From a virus, in the IMG/VR virus record IMGVR_UViG_3300022841_000082, positions 1-20,024 of that record: DNA of 20,024 nt; one strand, 5' to 3'. A program made the position numbers and the translations under genes. The notes below the pieces were generated by a model. That model made no database searches, was not told where the DNA came from, and saw nothing but the letters and a program-made list of their open reading frames with translations. Shown here in pieces: positions 15,095-20,024 of this stretch (its first letter is position 1; every line of letters starts with the position of its first letter).

Positions 15095-15134
15095 AAAAAA
15101 ACACTGCTCTCACCTGTGAGGGTGAAAACAGTGT
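15095..15134 (-). terminator. Rho-independent terminator after the 90-aa early gene
   Basis: On the minus strand ACACTG/CAGTGT and TCACC/GGTGA are separated by a small internal loop and followed by seven T. It lies seven bases beyond the stop of the gene ending at 15142. Confidence 0.8.
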
Positions 15135-15141
15135 AGTTAGA

Positions 15142-15414
15142 TTAGCTCAGATCAAAGCCTGAAGCTTCTGATCCTTCAACGCGGGTGTATTCAATGATCA
15201 GCTTGGCCAATAACGCGCTTACTCGCGTTGGGTCTTCGTTCAACCAATCAAGCATTTCGCGTTCGCCTGTCTTGTTATTCCTGAGTGGAATAAAACCTAA
15301 TTTGCGGCGCTTGCTACCATCTTTTGATGGCAAATAGAGGTTTAAGAAACCTTGAGCTTCCCAAGCAGTATTGGGTTTAACAGAAGCTGGTGAGACGTTG
15401 GATTTGAAAGACAT
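15142..15414 (-). CDS. Hypothetical early protein (90 aa)
   Basis: I chose the ATG at 15414, because a longer reading to 15510 would run through hairpin promoter B. GGA lies eight bases upstream. The sequence contains NTAWEAQGFLNLYLPSKDG and KLGFIPLRNNKTGERE, followed by a helical C-terminus. The layout is that of a small beta-rich domain with a basic loop, which could contact nucleic acid, but this is speculative. I have the impression that similar proteins occur in other N4-like phages. It is a one-gene unit with its own promoter and terminator. Confidence 0.8.
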   Translation of the reverse strand: MSFKSNVSPASVKPNTAWEAQGFLNLYLPSKDGSKRRKLGFIPLRNNKTGEREMLDWLNEDPTRVSALLAKLIIEYTRVEGSEASGFDLS

Positions 15415-15452
15415 GTGGTGTTCCGATAAAAGTGAGAGAGGATCGAATTGAC

Positions 15453-15473
15453 CCAATATATGGCCGTAGGCCA
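15453..15473 (-). promoter_or_regulatory. Hairpin early promoter B
   Basis: Same element as promoter A: TGGCC-TAC-GGCCA, then T, four variable bases (ATAT) and TGG on the minus strand. It lies 38 bases before the 90-residue gene start, leaving space for a short leader. Confidence 0.75.
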
Positions 15474-15587
15474 AGCAACGTCTTTTTGTTAAAAAGGCTG
15501 CAAAAGACAATTCTTTACACTTTTGATTAGTTTTGTTGTAAGGCGGTAGTGTAAGAGTGTACCCTGCCTTTTTGTAAGGGAAAACCT

Positions 15588-15659
15588 TTAGAAAGCTAGC
15601 AGAATGCCGATGCCTGCAAAAACAGCGACGGTTAAAACGCCATAAAAGAAATCGCTCAT
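15588..15659 (-). CDS. Tiny membrane peptide (23 aa)
   Basis: The ATG at 15659 follows GGAG with nine bases of spacing. The 23-residue product (MSDFFYGVLTVAVFAGIGIL) is one hydrophobic segment followed by LAF, so it would be a single-span membrane peptide. No function is known. It lies after a terminator and has no hairpin promoter of its own, so it would depend on read-through from promoter C. Its size makes it less certain than its neighbours, but small membrane peptides are common in early regions of phages. Confidence 0.5.
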   Translation of the reverse strand: MSDFFYGVLTVAVFAGIGILLAF

Positions 15660-15686
15660 GAAATGAACTCCGGTTGTAAAAAGACG

Positions 15687-15709
15687 AAAAAAAGAGGACA
15701 AAAGTCCTC
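15687..15709 (-). terminator. Rho-independent terminator after the 38-aa early gene
   Basis: On the minus strand GAGGAC-TTTT-GTCCTC is followed by seven T. It lies 24 bases beyond the stop at 15734. Confidence 0.85.
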
Positions 15710-15733
15710 AGTGATTGGGTGAAGTGAGGCTGA

Positions 15734-15850
15734 TTAAGTCAGCCACTCTTCTGAGTATTCGGTTTGAAGTGCGTCTTCAAGAGCAAAGACAATGTCTGTT
15801 GATAGAACATCAAAGTCGTTGAGCGGTAAGGACAAGTCGTTGTATGACAT
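15734..15850 (-). CDS. Tiny acidic early protein (38 aa)
   Basis: The ATG at 15850 has GGAG upstream, inside the palindrome GGAGATCTCC; a longer frame to 15940 would run through promoter C and is rejected. The product (MSYNDLSLPLNDFDVLSTDI...) is strongly acidic (about nine Asp/Glu, one or no basic residues). Small acidic early proteins of phages often bind and inhibit host nucleic-acid-binding proteins or act as DNA mimics, but here this is only a possibility. The gene has its own promoter and terminator. Confidence 0.7.
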   Translation of the reverse strand: MSYNDLSLPLNDFDVLSTDIVFALEDALQTEYSEEWLT

Positions 15851-15909
15851 AAGGAGATCTCCAATGAATGGGACAAGTGGTTGGGAAGTAAAGAAAGCCT
15901 TTACTAACT

Positions 15910-15930
15910 CCAGGAAATGGCCGTAGGCCA
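15910..15930 (-). promoter_or_regulatory. Hairpin early promoter C
   Basis: TGGCC-TAC-GGCCA, then T, four variable bases (TTCC) and TGG on the minus strand. It lies 59 bases before the 38-residue gene. Confidence 0.75.
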
Positions 15931-15954
15931 GGAAGAGCAAAGAGAAAGAACCTA

Positions 15955-15969
15955 TCTCCGATAAGGAGA
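15955..15969 (-). terminator. Possible weak terminator
   Basis: TCTCC-GATAA-GGAGA forms a 5-bp hairpin after the two-span membrane protein gene. On the minus strand the following bases (TAGGTTCTTTC) are only partly T-rich. It fits the pattern of one terminator per early unit, but is weak. Confidence 0.35.
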
Positions 15970-15991
15970 CGGTCTTAGAGCTCTTGGCTTC

Positions 15992-16195
15992 TTATTTGAT
16001 AGGTGCGGTAAGCACCAGGCGGTAAGCGCCGTAGATGGCCAATACATTAGTTACAAGACCTAATGAGAAGGCAATGATTGGGTGAAGGCCAAAGCCTTGA
16101 GTGATGTATTCAATGCCTAAGACAATTAGTATTACTGACATCATTGCCAGAAAGATGCAGCAAACAAAGATAGCAACAGTGTTGAGAGTAGTCAT
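15992..16195 (-). CDS. Small early membrane protein, two spans (67 aa)
   Basis: The ATG at 16195 is behind GGAA. The 67-residue product has two hydrophobic segments: about residues 7-28 (AIFVCCIFLAMMSVILIVLG) and about 40-60 (IAFSLGLVTNVLAIYGAYRL). A short loop containing YITQGFGLHP joins them. It would sit in the host inner membrane early in infection. An alternative start at 16225 is possible but has no better ribosome site. Function unknown; membrane proteins made early can mediate superinfection exclusion, which is only a hypothesis here. Confidence 0.75.
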   Translation of the reverse strand: MTTLNTVAIFVCCIFLAMMSVILIVLGIEYITQGFGLHPIIAFSLGLVTNVLAIYGAYRLVLTAPIK

Positions 16196-16234
16196 GATTA
16201 GTTCCAATGAAGTTGTGAAGAACATAAGGTATGT

Positions 16235-16255
16235 CCAATAGATGACCGTAGGTCA
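16235..16255 (-). promoter_or_regulatory. Hairpin early promoter D (compensatory variant)
   Basis: TGACC-TAC-GGTCA, then T, four variable bases (CTAT) and TGG on the minus strand. It differs from the other four copies by two changes, on opposite arms, that keep the stem paired (G-C to A-T). This is strong evidence that the hairpin itself is selected. Confidence 0.78.
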
Positions 16256-16381
16256 GAGTAGTGCTGATATATCGTCTGTGTATCGGAATGAGAGAGATAG
16301 AGTTAATAGAGTTAATTAGGTAAAGGTTCTTACTACTTAACTGACTATCTAAATGTGTTGTGTATGTGTAGGACTTAATAG

Positions 16382-16399
16382 GCTACCCCGAAGGGTAGC
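16382..16399 (-). terminator. Strong hairpin after the first early gene
   Basis: On the minus strand GCTACCC-TTCG-GGGTAGC, a 7-bp stem with a UUCG tetraloop, lies seven bases beyond the stop at 16406. The T tract that follows is poor (CTATTAAG), so it could be an RNA-stabilising 3' hairpin as well as a terminator. The sequence between it and promoter D (16256-16381) has no ATG on the minus strand and holds the 16-bp element at 16268-16283. Confidence 0.6.
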
Positions 16400-16405
16400 G
16401 TGATA

Positions 16406-16594
16406 TTAAGGTGCTGTGAGAGCAGCTAGCTCTTTAGCTTGGTTGATGAGTTTGACCTTGCGGTCATTGGCAGCTTCGTCAGCGAATGCTGCTGATGTGC
16501 CTTCGGCCCATGAACTAATGTGAGCGAATGCTCGGCAGAAGTTGGTGATACCTTCGATCAATGTAATGATCATGATGTTGAATGCACGGAACAT
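16406..16594 (-). CDS. Small early protein with hydrophobic N-terminus (62 aa)
   Basis: The first gene of the minus-strand early region. The ATG at 16594 has only a weak ribosome site (GAAAG). The N-terminal segment (MFRAFNIMIITLIEGITNFC) is amphipathic to hydrophobic; the rest is Ala-rich and helical, ending KLINQAKELAALTAP. No family is recognised. It is preceded by promoter E and followed by a strong hairpin, so it is a one-gene unit. Confidence 0.75.
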   Translation of the reverse strand: MFRAFNIMIITLIEGITNFCRAFAHISSWAEGTSAAFADEAANDRKVKLINQAKELAALTAP

Positions 16595-16621
16595 AGTTAA
16601 CTTTCAGTTGGTTGTGGATAT

Positions 16622-16642
16622 CCATTGGATGGCCGTAGGCCA
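16622..16642 (-). promoter_or_regulatory. Hairpin early promoter E
   Basis: TGGCC-TAC-GGCCA, then T, four variable bases (CCAA) and TGG on the minus strand. It is the most upstream copy, 27 bases before the first early gene and directly preceded by a run of ten C on the minus strand. Confidence 0.75.
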
Positions 16643-16823
16643 GCTATAGGGGGGGGGGTATTTGTGTTTATCCGCTCTGCGGATATCAGTCCTTCACTCA
16701 TACCCATTTTTTAAAATTCCTCCAAATGCGATTAAAAAAATCTCACATAATTTTTTGAAATAATCCGACACCCTGAATGGAGTACCATATACACCCGATA
16801 CACTAACTATTGGTATTAGCTAT
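16643..16823. promoter_or_regulatory. Divergent early/late switch region
   Basis: This 181-bp stretch separates the minus-strand early genes from the plus-strand late genes and has no convincing gene. It holds a run of ten G (16649-16658) and a 7-bp stem with a 3-base loop (TATCCGC-TCT-GCGGATA, 16669-16685). It also holds an AT-only inverted repeat near 16735-16756 and the first of two CACTAACTATTG repeats. A TTGAAA at 16755-16760 could be part of a host-type late promoter, but no well-spaced -10 sequence is convincing. Confidence 0.4.
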
Positions 16824-17519
16824 ATGACCGCACTAACTATTGAGCAATTTAAACAAGCTTTGCCTGATAAGGTAAAGAAGTCTGTGAGCCAAGACTTAAT
16901 TGATTCAGTTAATAACACGCTAGGTGATCCAGAGATGTTTGAGGCATACAGGGATAACCTACTTAGTTACACCAAGGTAATGGCTGATGGCCGATTTAAG
17001 GTGCCCAACTACATTGATGCAGTTCGATATGTGAGCCACAAGCTCATGGGCTGCAGCAACATTGAGGCTTACACCAAGGCGTTCCCTGATAAGTACGCCA
17101 GGTTCATGGCTCAAGGTGTGGTGGCTAAAGACATTGCCAGCTATGTCACTGCTTACAACAAGAGCAAGCTGGTGAACCTAATCTTTGAGCAGACGCTGAT
17201 TCCTAGTTATGTGTTGAACCAAGATCTGTATCAACGGGCGCTCAATGTGCAGGCCGATCTAATGATCAACGCCAACAGTGAGAAGGTAAGGACGGATGCG
17301 GCCAACTCACTGCTGACCCAACTCAAGATGCCTGAAGTGACAAAGGTAGAGCTGGAGATTGGAATGAAGGAAGATTCTTCTATTGCTATGTTGCGGACGG
17401 CGACTATGGAGCTGGCTAGACAGCAACGTTTGGCGATGGAGTCTGGAGCCATGAATGCTCAGGCAGTGGCGCATTCTAAGATTAATGTAATTGATGTAGA
17501 AGCCAAGGAAGTAATTTAA
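16824..17519 (+). CDS. Probable terminase small subunit (N4 gp69-like position)
   Basis: The first gene of the plus-strand block, 231 residues, mostly helical. The segment around residues 72-90 (KLMGCSNIEAYTKAFPDKY) resembles the helix-turn-helix start of small terminases, where S/N...AY..A.P follows a conserved helix. A central helical part could form the oligomer, and a Gln/Ala-rich C-terminal helix follows. Its place two genes before the large terminase supports a role in recognising DNA for packaging. The ribosome site is poor. I did not see a decisive catalytic or binding motif, so the name is tentative. Confidence 0.6.
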   Translation: MTALTIEQFKQALPDKVKKSVSQDLIDSVNNTLGDPEMFEAYRDNLLSYTKVMADGRFKVPNYIDAVRYVSHKLMGCSNIEAYTKAFPDKYARFMAQGVVAKDIASYVTAYNKSKLVNLIFEQTLIPSYVLNQDLYQRALNVQADLMINANSEKVRTDAANSLLTQLKMPEVTKVELEIGMKEDSSIAMLRTATMELARQQRLAMESGAMNAQAVAHSKINVIDVEAKEVI

Positions 17520-17674
17520 TGATTTCTTTTCTTTTTAATCTTTTATTTTTTAGTTTGGCAATTGCCGGTTTCTTTTGGTGGGAAGCTGCGCAAGCTTTAT
17601 GCGGTTTATTCTTATTAGGTGCTTTTCTTGGATCTTTATTTGATAGTAATAGAAAGAATGCACGACGAAAATAA
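17519..17674 (+). CDS. Small holin-like membrane protein (51 aa)
   Basis: The ATG overlaps the last base of the previous stop (TAATG) and follows AAGGAAG at seven bases, a strong site. The product has two hydrophobic segments, about residues 4-21 (FLFNLLFFSLAIAGFFWW) and 25-41 (ALCGLFLLGAFLGSLF), then a basic tail (NRKNARRK). Two spans, small size and a charged C-terminus fit a holin or pinholin. The next gene resembles a lytic transglycosylase, which makes a lysis role possible but not proven. Confidence 0.65.
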   Translation: MISFLFNLLFFSLAIAGFFWWEAAQALCGLFLLGAFLGSLFDSNRKNARRK

Positions 17675-17698
17675 CTAGATATTGCGCAGTCAATTACA

Positions 17699-17717
17699 CT
17701 AGTCGCTACGCGACTGG
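17699..17717 (+). other. Intergenic hairpin with TAC loop
   Basis: CTAGTCGC-TAC-GCGACTGG gives an 8-bp stem (one T-G wobble) with a 3-base loop, just before the ribosome site of the lytic-transglycosylase-like gene. The loop is the same TAC as in the early promoters, but the stem is different and the TGG lies closer to the loop. It may regulate translation or transcript processing. Confidence 0.45.
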
Positions 17718-17734
17718 AACAAAAGGAATTAATT

Positions 17735-18538
17735 ATGGCTGCAACAAATGACTCGTCTTTACTATCTATGCCGGATGAAATAGTTAAGATGCTGGCGGCA
17801 GAGGATAAGAGAAAGAATTTTCCTGCTGGAACAATGCAGTCATTGATGCAGCAAGAGGTGGGCGGTAATCTTTCTAAATATATGAAAGACCCTACCACTT
17901 ACCATTACGGTTTGAATGCTAAAGGCAAACGAATTGCTGGGCATACCGGCAAAGTATCTACTGCTTTTGGTCCATTCGGTTTGTTGGAGTCTACGGCGGC
18001 TAAGCCAGGTTATGGCGTAACGCCATTAGGAGATAAATCTAGTTTGGTTGAACAAGCCAGATTTGCAGCTGATTACTTAGCAGCCAGGTCTAAAAAAGCA
18101 GGTAGTTTAGATGGCGGCTTGGCCGGATATGGTGAAGGGGCCAAGTATGCGAGCCAAGTAGCTGGGCGAATTCCTAGTGCTCAAGCCACTCCGCCTCGTC
18201 GTGAGTTTAGTCACCCTTTGATGCAGGAGCCTGTTTTAGCTGACGCTGCACCTGTTAATTTATCTGCTGTATCTGCTGCTCCCCAAGCGGTTGCCTCACC
18301 GGATGTGGCTCAAGTTGCGGCGGCGAGTTCTCCAGGTATGCCTAATGCAGACCCATGGCAAGAGTTTTTACAAAGATCGCGTGAAGCAGGTAAGCCAGAA
18401 AAGATGGCGTATGGCGCTGGAGCACCAATTGCACAGCAGCCTAACATTCAATTAAATGTTCCAGATTTTATGGGAATGGCTAAATACATGGACAGCTCAA
18501 AAAGTTCAAATTCATTGCGTGGGTTTGAGTCTTTGTGA
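17735..18538 (+). CDS. Lytic-transglycosylase-like virion protein (267 aa)
   Basis: The N-terminal 145 residues resemble a lysozyme-like (SLT-type) domain: the possible catalytic Glu41 in QQEVGGN, GPFGLLESTA (79-88), then an AADYLAARSKKAGSLDGGLAGYGEG-like helix pair (split here as AADYLAARSK and LDGGLAGYGEGAKYA). The second half is Ala/Pro/Ser-rich and probably disordered, ending in a short helix (DFMGMAKYMDSS). Such proteins are often carried in the virion to open the cell wall during DNA entry. AAAAGGA precedes the ATG. The stop overlaps the GTG start of the large terminase. The enzyme assignment comes from motif order only. Confidence 0.65.
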   Translation: MAATNDSSLLSMPDEIVKMLAAEDKRKNFPAGTMQSLMQQEVGGNLSKYMKDPTTYHYGLNAKGKRIAGHTGKVSTAFGPFGLLESTAAKPGYGVTPLGDKSSLVEQARFAADYLAARSKKAGSLDGGLAGYGEGAKYASQVAGRIPSAQATPPRREFSHPLMQEPVLADAAPVNLSAVSAAPQAVASPDVAQVAAASSPGMPNADPWQEFLQRSREAGKPEKMAYGAGAPIAQQPNIQLNVPDFMGMAKYMDSSKSSNSLRGFESL

Positions 18539-20024
18539 GTGATGCTGTAGCTGAAGCGCTGGCACCTTGGAAAGTAGAGGATTACCTTAACGCTACTGAT
18601 TACACTAGCGATTCCAAGTACGTACCCAGCGACTTTGCGCTGGAGTTTGTTACCTTCATCAAACTAGTAAATGGTGAGCAAGGCGAAGAACACAAGACAC
18701 CTTTAGTTCATTACCGGATGCTAGACACCATTACTGAAGGTGGGCGGCGCATTGTGAACTTGTGCCATCGAGGTATTGCAAAGACCACAGTCATGGGTGA
18801 GTATTTGTTTTTGTACATAGCTGTGTACGGAGAAATCCCTGGCTTTGGCAAGATCTCCTTGGCGCTGTACGTCTCCGACTCAATTGAGAACGGTGTCAAG
18901 AACATGAGGAAAAACTTGGAGTTTAGGCGTGACAACTCTGACTTTTTGAAAGAGTACATACCTGCTACACGGTTTACTGATATTCGGTGGGAGTTCACCA
19001 ACGCTGACGGCAAGATGTTCATTGTCAAAGGCTACGGCGCTAAAACTGGTGTTCGTGGTGCCAAAGAAATGGGAACTCGTCCGCAGCTGGCTGTGCTCGA
19101 TGACTTGATCTCAGACGAGGATGCACGCTCAGCCACGGTGATCTCTGCTGTGGAAGACACGGTTTACAAGGCAGTGAACTACGCCTTGCATCCAACCAAG
19201 AACATGATCATCTGGTCAGGCACACCCTTTAACGCTAAAGATCCTTTGTACAAAGCAGTTGAGTCAGGTGCTTGGGCAGTCAACGTATTTCCTGTTTGCG
19301 AGATGTATCCCTGCACGCAAGAAGAGTTTAAAGGCAGCTGGCCAGATCGCTTCACCTTCGCCTACGTCAAAGATCAGTACGACACCGCTGTGAAGTCGGG
19401 CAAGGTTGAAACCTTCAATCAAGAGCTGATGCTGCGAATTATGAGCGAGGAAGACCGGATGATCCAAGACGGCGACATCGGTTGGTACAAAGTAGACGCT
19501 GTGCTGCGCAACAAAAGCCGCTTTAACTTCTACATCACTACTGACTTTGCTACGTCTGAAAAAGACAAAGCTGACTTTTCCGTAATTAGTGTCTGGGCCT
19601 ACAACAACGTAGGCGATTGGCTTTGGGTAGACGGTATTTGTAAACGCCAACTAATGGACAAGAACATTGATGACCTCTTTCGTCTCGCACAGATCTACAA
19701 ACCACAGTCTGTGGGCATTGAAGTTACTGGTCAACAGGGTGGGTTCATCCAATGGATACAAGGACAAATGCTCGACCGGAATATTTACTTCCCTCTTGCA
19801 AGTGAAGGAAATGATACCAAACCAGGAATTAGACCTAACACCAATAAGATGGTACGTTTTAATACCGTGGTGCCTTTGTTTAAGTCACGAAAGGTATTCT
19901 TTCCAATTGAAAGAAAGACAGAAGCTACAATAGTTGAAGCTATGAATGAACTGGGACTGGTATCTGTATCTGGCTTTAGAAGTAAACATGATGACTTTTT
20001 AGATACTATATCTATGCTGTCTTC
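18535..20024 (+). CDS. terL: Terminase large subunit, partial (C-terminus beyond the right edge)
   Basis: Starts with GTG at 18535, overlapping the preceding stop as GTGA; 496 codons are visible. The ATPase domain has a P-loop-like CHRGIAKTT (77-85), Walker B LAVLDDL (185-191) and the coupling motif SGTPF (228-232). The nuclease domain has TTDFATS with Asp337, GIEVTGQQGG with Glu396 and a late HDDFLDT segment just before the window end, giving the acidic residues of an RNase H-like nuclease. This motor cuts and packages phage DNA into the prohead. The P-loop lacks the standard GxxxxGK spacing but matches the RGxxKT form of phage terminases. It is the N4 gp68 equivalent by position and type. 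Confidence 0.92.
   Translation, partial: MSDAVAEALAPWKVEDYLNATDYTSDSKYVPSDFALEFVTFIKLVNGEQGEEHKTPLVHYRMLDTITEGGRRIVNLCHRGIAKTTVMGEYLFLYIAVYGEIPGFGKISLALYVSDSIENGVKNMRKNLEFRRDNSDFLKEYIPATRFTDIRWEFTNADGKMFIVKGYGAKTGVRGAKEMGTRPQLAVLDDLISDEDARSATVISAVEDTVYKAVNYALHPTKNMIIWSGTPFNAKDPLYKAVESGAWAVNVFPVCEMYPCTQEEFKGSWPDRFTFAYVKDQYDTAVKSGKVETFNQELMLRIMSEEDRMIQDGDIGWYKVDAVLRNKSRFNFYITTDFATSEKDKADFSVISVWAYNNVGDWLWVDGICKRQLMDKNIDDLFRLAQIYKPQSVGIEVTGQQGGFIQWIQGQMLDRNIYFPLASEGNDTKPGIRPNTNKMVRFNTVVPLFKSRKVFFPIERKTEATIVEAMNELGLVSVSGFRSKHDDFLDTISMLS

Noticed and set aside
15536-15580. Plus-strand terminator-like hairpin (AGGCGGTA / TACC-CT-GCCT with TTTTT)
   Set aside because: No plus-strand gene precedes it, and the stem has a bulge. 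It may matter on the minus strand but I cannot support a role.
16597-16707. Minus-strand reading frame of 36 codons with GGAGG upstream in the divergent region
   Set aside because: It runs through the ten-base C tract, the hairpins and promoter E, its frame depends on tract length, the spacing to GGAGG is long and the product looks non-coding.
17231-17898. Minus-strand open frames opposite the late genes
   Set aside because: They lie opposite well-supported plus-strand genes with good ribosome sites and overlaps; their products show no motifs.

Overview
The window looks like part of a tailed-phage genome of the N4-like (Schitoviridae-type) podovirus group, and it appears to be temperate. The N4-like assignment rests on a combination of genes. 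There is a single-subunit, T7-family RNA polymerase split into two adjacent genes (about 302 and 414 residues, as in N4 RNAPII). There is a MoxR-type AAA ATPase next to a VWA/metallopeptidase-like protein, and a RecD/Dda-type helicase followed by a small protein and a family A DNA polymerase. The early region carries short-hairpin promoters, and a large terminase lies on the opposite strand. The integrase with its DUF4224 partner resembles those of betaproteobacterial (Burkholderiales-type) phages, so a proteobacterial host, perhaps a betaproteobacterium, is likely; this is an inference from family resemblance.

Layout. About 1-0.83 kb (minus strand): tiny translationally coupled genes, two of them diverged duplicates, running off the left edge. 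0.86-1.17 kb: two terminators and a probable attP. The attP has a 50-bp core identical in form to the 3' half of a tRNA-Asp(GTC) gene, flanked by five copies of a 10-bp arm-like repeat. 1.17-3.99 kb: an integrase at the distal end of a chain of eight overlapping or closely packed minus-strand genes. 4.0-10 kb: DNA polymerase, unknown gene, helicase, unknown gene and VWA protein. 10-11.8 kb: unknown gene, AAA ATPase, small genes including an HTH protein. 12.0-14.9 kb: the split RNA polymerase, a SLOG-fold protein and an unknown gene. 14.9-16.65 kb: the early region, with tiny genes and five near-identical 21-bp hairpin promoters, several genes having their own terminator. 16.65-16.82 kb: the divergent switch region. 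16.82 kb to the right edge (plus strand): late genes, namely a probable small terminase, a tiny membrane protein, a lytic-transglycosylase-like protein and the large terminase, which is cut by the window end.

How the parts may work together. By analogy with N4, a virion-packaged RNA polymerase (not encoded in this window; expected further right on the plus strand) would use the hairpin promoters to make the early proteins, including the split RNAPII. RNAPII would then transcribe the replication genes and, at the far end, the integrase cluster. The plus-strand packaging and virion genes would be expressed late. The least expected part is an integrase, an attP and a tRNA-derived core in an N4-like genome; N4-like phages are mostly known as virulent. 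No classical CI/Cro-like repressor region is visible here.
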